A program made the position numbers and the translations under genes. 64,000 nt of DNA from Phycisphaeraceae bacterium. Its GTDB lineage: Bacteria > Planctomycetota > Phycisphaerae > Phycisphaerales > Phycisphaeraceae. Of the stretch, positions 17,019-26,115 are shown one piece after another. Positions within the stretch are counted from its first letter, which is position 1, and each line of letters opens with the position of its first letter. Where the stretch lies: positions 1 through 64,000 of the forward strand of contig JAJDCS010000003.1 in NCBI GenBank assembly GCA_029260715.1. The letters run 5' to 3'. The notes under the pieces are model-generated. The model was not told the DNA's origin. It saw only the letters and a program-made list of their open reading frames with translations, and ran no database searches.

Positions 17019-18187
17019 CGCCCCAAAAACCCCAACCCCGACACCCGACCACCCACTAACTGACCCTCAGCCGGCACCACCACCCCAGTCCCCTCCCGGT
17101 GCACCCCCCACTTCACCATCGCCAACGCCACCGCCTTGCCACCCAGCATCGGCGACACCGTCGAACTCGTCACCGCACCAATAACCTGCCCACTCGTCGA
17201 ACCGCCGCCGCCCTCTGGCTCAGCCGCCAAAACCTGCGACCCCGCGATCGGCAGCCGGTCGTCCTCAAACCGCAAACCCACCAACACCCGCTTGGGGTGG
17301 CCCAGGTTCTGCATACGCGCCACAACCTCCTGCCCCACGTAGCACCCCTTCGTAAAGCTCACCGCTTCATCGAGCACGCCCGTCTCATGCGGCAGGCTGT
17401 CCGCACCAAAATCAATGTGAAAGATCGGCTGCCCCGCCTCGATCCTCGCCGTGTTGTACGCCAACCACCCGATAGGCCTGCCACGCGTCAACCCCGAACC
17501 GGTCAGCACCTCTTCGCTTAATGAATCAATCCCCATCGCACCCAGCAAGCCCCGATACACCCCCACCGCCTCGCCCCGCGGCACCAGCAGGTGCAGCCCA
17601 CCGTCGCCCGTTTCGTCCCACCGGAACAACACACAGGCTTGCCCCGCCACCGCCACGCGCCGGTGCCCCAACGCATCAAGCGGCCCCGCCCCCTCAACCC
17701 CCGCCCCCTCCAACACCGCACCCCCGCCAGGCCCGTGCAGCGACAACTGCAAAAATTCACCGCTCGCGTCGCGCACCTTCACGTCTTCGCTAAACAGATA
17801 CTTGTCCAACTCACCCACCACCCGCCCCGCCACGTAGCACTCCAGCACCAGAAGCGCCCGCTCTGCCTCTTGTAACACCAGCACATCCGCCTCGATCCGC
17901 CCAGCCTTGCTCAGCAAGAACGCCCGCCGCCCTTGGCCAGGCACCAACGTCTTCGTGTCATGCGTCAAAAGCCGATGCAAAAAATCCACCCGGTCCGCGC
18001 CCGTCACCTCCACCACACCCCGCTGAGGCTGGTCCATCAGCCCGACGCTCTTGCGAACCGCCGCGTACTCAGCCTCATACGCACCGAACGTATCCACCAA
18101 CTCAACCGCATCGCCCCCGCCCTCCGCCTGCCCATAAGGCATCAGCCCCGCCCCGGCGACTTCGTATAGTTGCTGCAATGGGTTCAT
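17015..18187 (-). CDS. ygfZ: YgfZ/GcvT folate-binding protein
   Basis: A 390-residue member of the YgfZ family (COG0354), related to the T-protein of glycine cleavage. The signature KGCYVGQEVVARMQNLGHPKR is nearly ideal, including the conserved Cys. YgfZ binds folate and supports repair or assembly of iron-sulfur enzymes such as MiaB. The upstream portion carries the GcvT-like VDFLHRLLTHDTKTL and the C-terminal barrel ends GLGFLGR. It is on its own on this strand and converges, with a 4-nt overlap, on the AstE-like gene. Confidence 0.9.
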   Translation of the reverse strand: MNPLQQLYEVAGAGLMPYGQAEGGGDAVELVDTFGAYEAEYAAVRKSVGLMDQPQRGVVEVTGADRVDFLHRLLTHDTKTLVPGQGRRAFLLSKAGRIEADVLVLQEAERALLVLECYVAGRVVGELDKYLFSEDVKVRDASGEFLQLSLHGPGGGAVLEGAGVEGAGPLDALGHRRVAVAGQACVLFRWDETGDGGLHLLVPRGEAVGVYRGLLGAMGIDSLSEEVLTGSGLTRGRPIGWLAYNTARIEAGQPIFHIDFGADSLPHETGVLDEAVSFTKGCYVGQEVVARMQNLGHPKRVLVGLRFEDDRLPIAGSQVLAAEPEGGGGSTSGQVIGAVTSSTVSPMLGGKAVALAMVKWGVHREGTGVVVPAEGQLVGGRVSGLGFLGR

Positions 18188-18310
18188 AAATCACACTCGC
18201 AAACCAAACGTACACCCCCACCCCAACCAACAAGTCTATCCCCCCCTCGCCGTGATCGCTATGATGTGCCTTCATAAAACATTGATAAAACGAGCCACAG
18301 AGAGCACCCC

Positions 18311-19522
18311 ATGCCCAAAAAGACCATCGCCGACATCGACGTCGCCGCCAAGCGCGTCTTCATGCGCGTCGACTTCAACGTGCCCCTCCAAGACGGGAAA
18401 ATCACCGACGACCGCCGCATCCGCATGGCACTGGACACCATCCGCAGCGTCACCGACCGCGGCGGGCGGCTAATCCTCGCAAGCCACCTGGGCAGGCCAA
18501 AGGGTGACGGCCCCGAACCACCGCTAAGCCTCAAGCCCGCCGCCGACCGACTCGCAGAACTATTGGGCAAGCCCGTCGCCTTCGCCAAAGACTGCATCGG
18601 CGACGACGCCAAACGCGCAGCCGAATCACTCAAAAACGGCGACACACTCGTCCTCGAAAACCTTCGCTTCCACAAAGCCGAAAAGAAGGGCGACCCCGCC
18701 TTCGCCCAACAACTCGCCGACCTGGCGGACGTCTACTGCAACAACGCCTTCGGCACCTGCCACCGCGAAGACGCCTCTATGGTCGCCGTCCCCCGCGCCA
18801 TCGCCGCCAAGGGCGGCGCCAAAGTCGCGGGATTCCTCGTCCAAAAAGAAATCCAGTACCTCGCCGACGCCATCAGCCACCCCAAACGCCCCTTCGTCGC
18901 TATACTCGGCGGCGCCAAAGTTTCCGACAAAATCAGCGCCATCACCAACCTGCTCGACAAGGTTGACGCGATCCTCATCGGCGGCGCCATGGCCTACACC
19001 TTCATGCTCGCCAAAGGCCAAGCCGTCGGCAAAAGCCTCGTCGAGCCCGACCGCGTGCCAGACGCCAAAGCCATCCTCGACGCAGCCGCTGCCAAATCAA
19101 AAGCAGACCTGCTGCTGCCCGAAGACCACGTCTGCGCTGCGGAATTCAAAGCCAACGCCCCCACCCAACCCGCCACCGATGCCATCCCCGAAGGCACCAT
19201 GGGCCTGGACATCGGCCCAAAAACAATTGCGCTGTACACCGAACGCCTGCTCGCCGCCAAAACAGTCGTCTGGAACGGCCCCATGGGCGCGTTCGAGATA
19301 CCCCCGTTCGACTCCGGCACACGCGGCGTGGCCCAAGCAATCGCAAAAGCAACTCAGCAAAACGCAGCCGTCAGCATCATCGGCGGTGGGGACAGCGCCG
19401 CGGCCATCGAGCAATTCGGCCTGGCCGACAAAGTCAGCCACGTCTCAACAGGCGGCGGCGCCAGCCTCGAAATGCTCGAAGGAAAAAAATTCGCCAGCGT
19501 CGAACTGCTCGACAACCAATAA
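18311..19522 (+). CDS. pgk: Phosphoglycerate kinase
   Basis: Glycolytic/gluconeogenic kinase interconverting 1,3-bisphosphoglycerate + ADP and 3-phosphoglycerate + ATP; 403 residues, standard length. Family marks: [11 protein letters not shown] near the start, [10 protein letters not shown], a C-terminal domain with [12 protein letters not shown] and [24 protein letters not shown], and the terminal [13 protein letters not shown] and [14 protein letters not shown]. Cytosolic. It is not linked to gap or other glycolysis genes here and is followed 14 nt later by an exported protein gene. Confidence 0.97.
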   Translation: MPKKTIADIDVAAKRVFMRVDFNVPLQDGKITDDRRIRMALDTIRSVTDRGGRLILASHLGRPKGDGPEPPLSLKPAADRLAELLGKPVAFAKDCIGDDAKRAAESLKNGDTLVLENLRFHKAEKKGDPAFAQQLADLADVYCNNAFGTCHREDASMVAVPRAIAAKGGAKVAGFLVQKEIQYLADAISHPKRPFVAILGGAKVSDKISAITNLLDKVDAILIGGAMAYTFMLAKGQAVGKSLVEPDRVPDAKAILDAAAAKSKADLLLPEDHVCAAEFKANAPTQPATDAIPEGTMGLDIGPKTIALYTERLLAAKTVVWNGPMGAFEIPPFDSGTRGVAQAIAKATQQNAAVSIIGGGDSAAAIEQFGLADKVSHVSTGGGASLEMLEGKKFASVELLDNQ

Positions 19523-19536
19523 CACGGACACATCCC

Positions 19537-20559
19537 ATGCCGCTCAACACAACTAAAAATCGGGCACCACACGTTGATCCACCTAAGGCGGACAAAGTGT
19601 GTTTTCACACCGCCGTCATCACCGCCGCCCTCTGCCTCGCCCTCGCCACCCCCACAACCGCCCAAACCGGCGTAGGCTTAGTCGTCCGCTCCTGGTCGGA
19701 AAATCAACAATCACAACTCAACACACAAGCCCTACTGCTCAACAAAACCGAAACCGACAACGCCGACGCCCGCTTCCGCCTCCAGCGTTACGACCTGTCC
19801 GGACGCTGGCGCTCCGACCCGCAACAGCCTGACTTCATGGCCGGCTTCGACACCACCTACATCAACATCACCACCGACGACCCCGCACTGCCCGAGCGGC
19901 TGGTCGATCAATCCATCGCAGCCGCGTGGCTGCTGACAGAGCAAGACCAGGTCAACACCCTATGGCTCGTCGTGGGCGCCGGATACGCAGGCGACCTGCC
20001 CTACGCCGAAAGCCACTCGCTCTACGCCCAAGCCAACATCATCTACACCATGCCCGTCAGCAAAGAAGCAGCCTGGCAGTTTGTCCTCAACTACGACGGC
20101 AACCGCGTCATACTGCCCGACGTCCCCCTGCCCGCGATTGCGTACCAAGCCCGCGCAAGCGACACCCTCAGCTACAGCCTGGGCCTGCCCGTCAGCTCAC
20201 TCACCTGGCACCCGCAAGAAAATCTCACCATCCGCCTCACCTACGCAGTCCCCGTGTCCATCAACGCCGTCGTCGAATACGACCTAACGCCCGGCTGGAC
20301 CACGTTCGCCGCCTTCAACGGCCAAACAGAAGCCTACACACGCAAAAACGACCGCGACCACCGCCGACTCTTCTTCCAGCAACGCCGACTCGAAGCCGGC
20401 ATCCGCTTCACCGCCGACCAGCAAGCCCAAATCACAATCGCAGCGGGATACGCCTTCAGCCAAGAGTTCAACACAGGCTTCGACCTACGCGACACCGAAG
20501 ACCTAGCCGAAATCGACGACGAACCGTACATCCGCGTGGCCGTGAAAGTCCCCTTCTAA
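19537..20559 (+). CDS. Exported β-barrel-like outer-membrane protein, unknown function
   Basis: Not matched to a named protein. The N-terminal hydrophobic stretch VITAALCLALATPTTAQ is a signal peptide. The mature part (~295 residues) alternates polar and hydrophobic residues in β-strand style (e.g. LTIRLTYAVPVSINAVVEY, QITIAAGYAFSQ) and ends in Phe (VAVKVPF), the usual C-terminal residue of outer-membrane barrels. The ATG at 19537 has no ribosome site; a GTG at 19597 preceded by AAGG with 8-nt spacing starts right at the signal peptide and may be the true start. Function unknown; a transporter or structural porin-like role is only a guess. Confidence 0.7.
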   Translation: MPLNTTKNRAPHVDPPKADKVCFHTAVITAALCLALATPTTAQTGVGLVVRSWSENQQSQLNTQALLLNKTETDNADARFRLQRYDLSGRWRSDPQQPDFMAGFDTTYINITTDDPALPERLVDQSIAAAWLLTEQDQVNTLWLVVGAGYAGDLPYAESHSLYAQANIIYTMPVSKEAAWQFVLNYDGNRVILPDVPLPAIAYQARASDTLSYSLGLPVSSLTWHPQENLTIRLTYAVPVSINAVVEYDLTPGWTTFAAFNGQTEAYTRKNDRDHRRLFFQQRRLEAGIRFTADQQAQITIAAGYAFSQEFNTGFDLRDTEDLAEIDDEPYIRVAVKVPF

Positions 20560-20765
20560 TAAAGCTGGGGTGCCACGACCAGCCGGGTGCCAAGGCCAGC
20601 GAGCCAAGCGAGTCGGCCGTGCCGAACCCACAACCATCCCCACCAAACCCAATAAAACCGCCCCCACTCCGACCGCCCTTTGATCCAACCGCCCCCCGCA
20701 GCTAAACTCTTTTGTTCGACCCAAAACCATCAAAGACCCGCCGGGGGAGACTACGTCACCCAATT

Positions 20766-21479
20766 ATGGACTCAGAACACCGCCACGAGCTAAAAGAAAA
20801 CGACCTGGCTGAGTTCCTCACCAACTTCGGCCAGTGGTGGTCCAATTACGGCATGATGCTGTCCGTCGTCGTGCTCGCCGCTGTCGCCATCATCGTCGGC
20901 AAAACCGTCATGGACGCCAACGCCGCCGCGAAAAAGGAGCAAGCCTGGGCCGACCTCGCAGGCTCCACCAGCCCCGAGAGCTACAGCCTCGTCGCCCAAC
21001 TGCACACCGACCCAGCCGTGCGTGCCCTGGGCAACCTACGCGCCGCCGACCTCGTCACCACAGGCCCAACACTGCCGCAAACCGACAACACCCAGACAGA
21101 CCAGCCAGACGCCGCCATCGAATTCACCGAAAAACAAGCCGCCGACATGTACAAACAAGTCATCGACGACGAAGCCGCTCACACGGTCTACAAGCTCAAC
21201 GCACGCCTGGGCCTGGCCGCCATCGCCGAAAACAGCAGCGACTGGGACCAAGCCAAGAACCAATACCAGCAAACCATCGACCAAGCGGGCACCGCATACG
21301 CCGCACTCGCCACCCACGCGCGCAAGCGACTCGAACTGCTCGATAAGCTGACCCTGCCCGTCGTGTTCGCACCCGAAGCGCCCAAGCCGCGGATCGAAGA
21401 CCAACCATTACCCACCGCCGCACCCCCCATGCCCGGGGTATCCGACTTCGGTGACACACAAGACACCGATCAGCCCTGA
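20766..21479 (+). CDS. YfgM-like membrane-anchored TPR protein
   Basis: A 237-residue protein from the ATG at 20766 (a TTG at 20712 is possible). A polar N-terminus ending ENDLAEFLTNFGQWW leads into one transmembrane helix (YGMMLSVVVLAAVAIIVGK). The periplasmic part has helix pairs of TPR type, e.g. YKLNARLGLAAIAENSSDWDQ then ATHARKRLELLDKL, and ends in a Pro-rich tail. The architecture (short cytosolic helix, one TM, TPR) resembles YfgM, an ancillary SecYEG-associated factor. BamB, its usual neighbour, is absent, so the assignment is to architecture only. Confidence 0.65.
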   Translation: MDSEHRHELKENDLAEFLTNFGQWWSNYGMMLSVVVLAAVAIIVGKTVMDANAAAKKEQAWADLAGSTSPESYSLVAQLHTDPAVRALGNLRAADLVTTGPTLPQTDNTQTDQPDAAIEFTEKQAADMYKQVIDDEAAHTVYKLNARLGLAAIAENSSDWDQAKNQYQQTIDQAGTAYAALATHARKRLELLDKLTLPVVFAPEAPKPRIEDQPLPTAAPPMPGVSDFGDTQDTDQP

Positions 21480-21499
21480 CCCCCGGAACGGCCCGGCCC

Positions 21500-22819
21500 A
21501 TGTCCCCCGCCAACCCCAACACGCCCCCCACACCACCGCCCAGCGATGATGCGCCCGAATCTAAAACCATTGACATCAATGCGGAACCCGCAGACGCCCT
21601 AGAAGCCGACAGCGAAGACACCGCCGAACGCCGACAGTTCGTCATCACCCGCGACACACAGAAACGCCTAGACGTCTACCTACAGCAGCGCCTCAAAGGC
21701 ATCAGCCGCAGCCGCGTGCAAAAACTCATCGACCTGGGCGGCGTCACCGTCAACGACCAACACCCCAAGCACAGCACCACCCTGCGCGAAGGCGACCGCG
21801 TCCACGTCATCCTCCCACCACAAGCCGTACGCACCATCGAGCCCGAGCCCATCCCCCTAGACGTCATCCACGAAGACGACCACCTGATCGTCATCAACAA
21901 GCAAGCCGGCCTTATCGTCCACCCCGCACGCAGCAACCTCTCCGGCACGCTGCTCAACGGCCTGGCACACCGCTTCGCACAGCAGCAACAACAAGCCGGC
22001 CTCGCCTGGCGCGAAAAAGCAACCCGCGGCTTCCGCACACACGACCCGCCCGACCCCGAAGGCGCCGTCGAAGGGCTAAGCACCGTCGGCGCCGCCGAGT
22101 TCCGCCCCGGCATCGTCCACCGCCTAGACAAGAACACCACAGGCGTCATGGTCGTCGCTAAAAACGACGAGGCCCACTGGGCCATCGCACGCCAATTCGA
22201 AACACGCACCACCGTCAAAGCCTACCTCGCCGTCGTACACGGCAACTTCGACACACCAGGCGGCGTCATCGAACAACCCCTCGGCAAACACCCCACCATC
22301 CGCGAAGCCCAAGCCGTGCGTCACGACAGCACCGCCAAACAATCCGTCACGCTCTACCGCGTGCGTCGCCAGTACCGCGGGTTCAGCCTCGTTGAATTGG
22401 AACTCAAAACCGGACGCACCCACCAAATCCGCGTCCACCTCTCCTACATCGGCCACCCGCTGGTCGGCGACATCATCTACGGCGGAGAGCCCATCACCGA
22501 TCAAGACATCATCAACCCGCCCACCCCCGCCGGCGCCCGGCAGCACATCACCTTCGCCCGCACCAAAGAAGAAGGCCAACGCGTCGAAGCCGAAGCCGCC
22601 CAACGCCCCAGCCTAATCATCGCACACCCCGCGCTGCACGCAGCCATGCTCCGCATCACCCACCCCCAAACCCAAAAGCCCGTCACCTACACCGCACCCC
22701 TGCACGAACCCCTGCGCACCCTCATACAAAAACTCCAACCCCAACAGATCGACGCCCCCACCGCCGACAGCGGCTACTGGATAGACCTCACCGCCGCACT
22801 CAATCAGCCGCCTCACTAA
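21500..22819 (+). CDS. RluA-family pseudouridine synthase with S4 domain
   Basis: A 439-residue RNA pseudouridine synthase, probably of the RluD/RluC type acting on 23S rRNA. An acidic, Pro-rich N-terminal extension (~50 residues) precedes an S4 RNA-binding domain (LDVYLQQRLKGISRSRVQKL). The catalytic motif is HRLDKNTTGVMVVAK with the active-site Asp; LIVHPARSN, LKTGRTHQIRVHLSYIGHPLVGD are further marks. Two insertions, at about residues 166-205 and 335-375, make it longer than the usual ~320 residues. It follows the YfgM-like gene by 20 nt on the same strand. The rRNA target is not determined. Confidence 0.9.
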   Translation: MSPANPNTPPTPPPSDDAPESKTIDINAEPADALEADSEDTAERRQFVITRDTQKRLDVYLQQRLKGISRSRVQKLIDLGGVTVNDQHPKHSTTLREGDRVHVILPPQAVRTIEPEPIPLDVIHEDDHLIVINKQAGLIVHPARSNLSGTLLNGLAHRFAQQQQQAGLAWREKATRGFRTHDPPDPEGAVEGLSTVGAAEFRPGIVHRLDKNTTGVMVVAKNDEAHWAIARQFETRTTVKAYLAVVHGNFDTPGGVIEQPLGKHPTIREAQAVRHDSTAKQSVTLYRVRRQYRGFSLVELELKTGRTHQIRVHLSYIGHPLVGDIIYGGEPITDQDIINPPTPAGARQHITFARTKEEGQRVEAEAAQRPSLIIAHPALHAAMLRITHPQTQKPVTYTAPLHEPLRTLIQKLQPQQIDAPTADSGYWIDLTAALNQPPH

Positions 22820-22835
22820 AAAACATCTAAAAAAT

Positions 22836-22870
22836 GGGTGCCACTACACAGCTTGCTGTGTAGTGCGATC
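22836..22870. repeat. Palindromic repeat, GGGTGCCAC family
   Basis: GGGTGCCAC leads into ACTACACAG / CTGTGTAGT with a CTTG loop, then GCGATC. A close copy in opposite orientation is at 38102-38134, and a diverged one at 28056-28093. It lies 16 nt after the RluA-family stop and may also act as a 3' hairpin. Confidence 0.7.
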
Positions 22871-23011
22871 TGGAATGAACCGGCCAGCAGCCGGTAGACC
22901 CGGCACCCCCGCCGGGCGTCGGAACAAACATGTCGCCCACCCACTACGAGCGTGCGGAGCCGGGCCTGCCCGGACAATTAGAGAATATGGCGTGATTAAT
23001 CGCCATTCGCC
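22871..23011. repeat. Cluster of short GC-rich palindromes
   Basis: No gene. Three hairpins follow one another: ACCGGC/GCCGGT near 22880, CCCGGC/GCCGGG near 22900, and GGAG followed by CCGGGC/GCCCGG at 22956-22973. The last has a GGAG foot like many REP elements. Confidence 0.5.
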
Positions 23012-23047
23012 GGGTGGCACGGCTTGCTTGCAAGCCGTGAAATGCGG
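23012..23047. repeat. 36-bp palindromic repeat, copy 1
   Basis: Starts GGGTGGCAC and contains a perfect CACGGCTTG / CAAGCCGTG stem with a CTTG loop, then AAATGCGG. An identical 36-bp copy lies at 63429-63464. Confidence 0.8.
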
Positions 23048-23162
23048 TGTCACCATGATACCTGGCACCGAATAGGGTGGCGGATAATCACGCCAAACGG
23101 TCTAATATCCCGTTCCCGCGGCGAGATGTTACGGTCAAATGCCCGGCTGATACAAAACACCG

Positions 23163-23540
23163 ATGGACAAAGCGCCCGACAACAAACCGGATCGATTGCT
23201 TCGTATGTTGACGAAGTGGATCACCCTGACCGGGACGATGGTGTTGGCTGCGTATGGCTTTGCTTTCATCATCCTTCAGACCATTAACCCAACCGACCCC
23301 GGCAGTAATTGGATTGTTGATGTTTTGCACCGGCATTACGCGGCGGTGTTGGGCGTGCCGATGTGCAGCGTCGCGGCGATCTGTATTGTGCTGGTGCTCG
23401 AGCAGGCGGCTGGGCCGATCGAGTTTGAGTTGCTGGGGTTCAAGCTGCGCGGCGCATCGGGGCCGGTGGTGCTTTGGGTGTTGGTGTTCCTGGCTATGGC
23501 GCTGGCGATGCGGGTGTTGTGGACGGTGTCGGCGTCGTAG
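23163..23540 (+). CDS. Small multi-pass membrane protein, unknown function
   Basis: Unrecognised 125-residue protein. A short charged N-terminus (MDKAPDNKPDRLLRML) is followed by three hydrophobic segments at about residues 20-42, 60-80 and 101-121. No catalytic motif is seen. It stands alone after the palindrome cluster. Codon usage resembles the surrounding genes, so it is probably resident. Function unknown. Confidence 0.6.
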   Translation: MDKAPDNKPDRLLRMLTKWITLTGTMVLAAYGFAFIILQTINPTDPGSNWIVDVLHRHYAAVLGVPMCSVAAICIVLVLEQAAGPIEFELLGFKLRGASGPVVLWVLVFLAMALAMRVLWTVSAS

Positions 23541-23564
23541 CCCGACGGTATTCACCCTACGGAC

Positions 23565-24407
23565 TTAGCTCTCCTTTGTGGAAAGCAACTGAAAAGTTGC
23601 AAGTGAAGCCATTACGCGTGCTTTTATGTTCTTGGCCCGCATAACTGCTCCAGATATCGTATCACGAAGTGTTTTAATTTCCTGTTCGCGTTGATCGCCC
23701 TTCGGAGAGAAAGCCATCATATAGCGATCACATATTCGATCGATGATCCGGCACTCTTGGATAAGTATCGCAATCTCATTCAGAGGAACTTGGTCGAGCA
23801 AGAACGGCGCAGCTATGAAGTTTTGAAGTGCAGTTGTGAAGGAACCTCGCCCTTCGGAAAATGCTGGGAGATGTTTTGAGATGTTCGTCCATACCGCGAG
23901 ATTCATGTCAATTTCATGGGCAATGCCTTTGAGTCGCGGAATTAATTGCTCGCCACGATGAAATGTTGTAGTTAAGTCAAGCTGGAAGAGACGTTCGCCA
24001 TCCAGAAGGTGGACATTGCGACCGTATCGCTCTTGATCAATTGCAGATCGTAACCAAGTTCGAGCGTTGTCAGTAATTACGCCCGAGTTGAATACGATTA
24101 CGTTTGAGACTCTTTGGGTGGCGTCGCTATCGGGAAGTTGGGGTGTTACAGAAAACGCCTGCCCCACCTGCCCCAAAATAGTTCCACACAAAGCCGTGTT
24201 TGTTTGGTTTATTTTCTTTTCGTGTTTGACGACAGCAGCATAGTGTCGCAAAAAGCCGAATGGTGTTAATTCGGAGAAAACAAAATCCTTCCCGAATTCC
24301 TGTGCTCCATGTAATTCAGCGACCGAGACGAACCCTAGACGTGTGAGCAGGGGGCGGACGAAATCTGCTCTGAAAGCTTCCTCGTTCACAAAACGATCGA
24401 ACAGCAT
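23565..24407 (-). CDS. AT-richer hypothetical protein with a possible PD-(D/E)XK nuclease-like N-terminus
   Basis: A 280-residue protein whose base composition is visibly AT-richer than its neighbours, suggesting recent acquisition. The N-terminus FRADFVRPLLTRLGFVSVAELHG then EFGKDFVF and YAAVVKHEKKI resembles Mrr-like or PD-(D/E)XK nuclease domains, where an Asp strand is followed by a strand carrying (E/Q)xK; here the second motif would be HEKK. Residues 150-280 look largely α-helical. No methyltransferase or other restriction partner is adjacent. Nuclease activity is a hypothesis; no ribosome site of note is visible. Confidence 0.55.
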   Translation of the reverse strand: MLFDRFVNEEAFRADFVRPLLTRLGFVSVAELHGAQEFGKDFVFSELTPFGFLRHYAAVVKHEKKINQTNTALCGTILGQVGQAFSVTPQLPDSDATQRVSNVIVFNSGVITDNARTWLRSAIDQERYGRNVHLLDGERLFQLDLTTTFHRGEQLIPRLKGIAHEIDMNLAVWTNISKHLPAFSEGRGSFTTALQNFIAAPFLLDQVPLNEIAILIQECRIIDRICDRYMMAFSPKGDQREQEIKTLRDTISGAVMRAKNIKARVMASLATFQLLSTKES

Positions 24408-24430
24408 GGTGAATATTCAACAGCCTTCAT

Positions 24431-24452
24431 GTCCGGCCGGGGCCGGACCTAC
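24431..24452. repeat. REP-like palindrome with GTAG foot at the fabI stop
   Basis: GTCCGGCC / GGCCGGAC with a GG centre, followed by CTAC (GTAG on the minus strand). The G of the fabI TAG stop is the first base of the GTAG foot. Related elements sit at 29736-29803. Confidence 0.6.
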
Positions 24453-25237
24453 TATAGCCCCACAATATTGAACCCGGCGTCGACGTAGATATTCTCGCCG
24501 GTAATGGCCGACGCCATATCGCTCAGCAAAAACACGGCGGTGTTGCCGACTTCGTCGCCGGTGATGTTGCGGCGTAGGGGGGCTTTGGCTTGCTGGTGCT
24601 CGTACATCTTGTCGATGCCGCCGACGGCGGAGGAGGCGAGCGTGCGCAGCGGGCCGCCGGAGATGGTGTTGACGCGGATGTTTTTCTCTCCGAGTTCTTC
24701 GGCGAGGTATCGGGCGGTGTGTTCGAGCGCTGCTTTGGCGATGCCCATGATGTTGTAGCCTGGGATGATCTTTTCGCCGCCGTAGTAGGTCATGGCGATG
24801 ATGGAGCCGCCGTTGGTCATGAGGGGGGCAGCGCCTCGGGTCATGGCCAGGAGGGTGTAGGCGCTGATGTCGATGGCTTGTGTCCAGGCTTCGCGGGTCG
24901 TCGTGTGGAAATTTCCGATCTGCAGGAACTGCCGGTCGGCGAATGCGATGGAGTGGACCACGAAGTCGATGGTGCCGAAGTCTTTTTGGAGTTTGTCGAA
25001 GACGGCTTGGATGTCTTCGTCTTTCGAGGCGTCGCAGGGCATGAGCCAGGGGTCTTCGATGCCCAACTCGCTGATGGCCGACCGGCAGCGGCGCTCCATC
25101 TTGCCCTTGGGGTCGGGCAGGTGTGTGAAGGCGAGCTGTGCGCCGGCTTGTGCGAGCTGGTTGGAGATGTGCCAGGCGTAGCTGCGGTCGTTGGCGATGC
25201 CGAAGACGATGCCGCGTTTGTTGTCCATGAGTCCCAT
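24452..25237 (-). CDS. fabI: Enoyl-[acyl-carrier-protein] reductase (NADH)
   Basis: Short-chain dehydrogenase performing the last reduction in each cycle of type II fatty acid synthesis; 261 residues. The N-terminal nucleotide loop is GIVFGIANDRSYAWHI, where FabI replaces the usual SDR glycine motif. HSIAFA follows strand 4, and the active-site pair is in YYGGEKIIPGYNIMGIAKAA (second Tyr, x6, Lys). ISGGPLRTLAS is the FabI version of the substrate-loop region. GGAG lies 7 nt before the ATG. It follows rpsD on the same strand by 93 nt. Confidence 0.95.
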   Translation of the reverse strand: MGLMDNKRGIVFGIANDRSYAWHISNQLAQAGAQLAFTHLPDPKGKMERRCRSAISELGIEDPWLMPCDASKDEDIQAVFDKLQKDFGTIDFVVHSIAFADRQFLQIGNFHTTTREAWTQAIDISAYTLLAMTRGAAPLMTNGGSIIAMTYYGGEKIIPGYNIMGIAKAALEHTARYLAEELGEKNIRVNTISGGPLRTLASSAVGGIDKMYEHQQAKAPLRRNITGDEVGNTAVFLLSDMASAITGENIYVDAGFNIVGL

Positions 25238-25330
25238 TTGGATTCTCCAAGTGCGCGTGACGAGCTGCCGGCGCGGTCCCGGCTGCGGCGAGGTGGTGGG
25301 TGGTCGGCCGCGCTGCCGGGGCTGGGTGGC

Positions 25331-25930
25331 TTACCGGTAGAACTCGACGATGAGGTTCATGTTGATGTCGAACGGGACCTGGTCTGTGGTGGGCTCTGCG
25401 ACGGCGTTTGCGGTGAGTGTCGAGGGGTCGAAGCTGAGCCAGCCGGGGACGATGTGCCCGGGTTGCGATTCGAGGTTCTCGCGCACGAGTTTGTGGATGC
25501 GGTCCTTGAGGGTGATGGTGTCGCCGACGCTGACGGAAAAGCTGGGTCGGTCGGTTTTTCGGCCGTTGACGAGGATGTGGCCGTGTGAGACGAGCTGCCT
25601 GGCTGCCCAGACGGTTCGCGCCCACCCGAGGCGGCGGATGACGTTGTCGAGTCTGCACTCGAGCGCGAGCAGCAGGACTTGGCCCGTGTTGCCCTTCGCG
25701 GTGGAGGCTTGGGCGATGTACCGGCGGAACTGCTTCTCCAAGACGTTGTAATGGAAGCGTAGCTTTTGCTTTTCGTTGAGTCGCACGCCGAAGTCGCGCA
25801 GGCGCCGGCCGCGGAAGCCGTGCATGCCCGGCGGGTTGAGCTGGCGCTTGGTGGTGTGCTTGGGGTTGTCGACGATGGGCACGCCCACGCGACGGGAGAG
25901 CTTGACCTTTGGGCCGGTGTAGTTGGCCAT
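25331..25930 (-). CDS. rpsD: 30S ribosomal protein S4
   Basis: Primary 16S rRNA-binding protein, 199 residues. MANYTGPKVKLSRRVGVPI and NEKQKLRFHYNVLEKQFRRY are typical, and the S4 RNA-binding domain is present as LECRLDNVIRRLGWARTVWAARQLVSHGHI split over that region. The N-terminus lacks the zinc-binding cysteines, so it is the C-minus form. It lies outside the alpha operon, as in several phyla. GGAG precedes the start by about 10 nt. Confidence 0.96.
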   Translation of the reverse strand: MANYTGPKVKLSRRVGVPIVDNPKHTTKRQLNPPGMHGFRGRRLRDFGVRLNEKQKLRFHYNVLEKQFRRYIAQASTAKGNTGQVLLLALECRLDNVIRRLGWARTVWAARQLVSHGHILVNGRKTDRPSFSVSVGDTITLKDRIHKLVRENLESQPGHIVPGWLSFDPSTLTANAVAEPTTDQVPFDINMNLIVEFYR

Positions 25931-26115
25931 GAGTGAACGACTCCGAATCAGAACCTATGAACGGTAACTACCAAGCCTTGTAGTTGACCAAAATCAGGGT
26001 TTGGCGTCAACCATCGGGGGTGCGGGCGCGGGGGCGATGGCGTGTAATTGCTTGTTTTTATTGATTTTGCGTTGGGGGTTGCCTGTGGACGGGGTGCGTG
26101 GTATCCAGTGTGGGT

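Noticed and set aside
24417-25658. 413-codon frame overlapping fabI and rpsD
   Set aside because: Arg/His/Pro-rich, spans two clear genes, no domain: a shadow frame.
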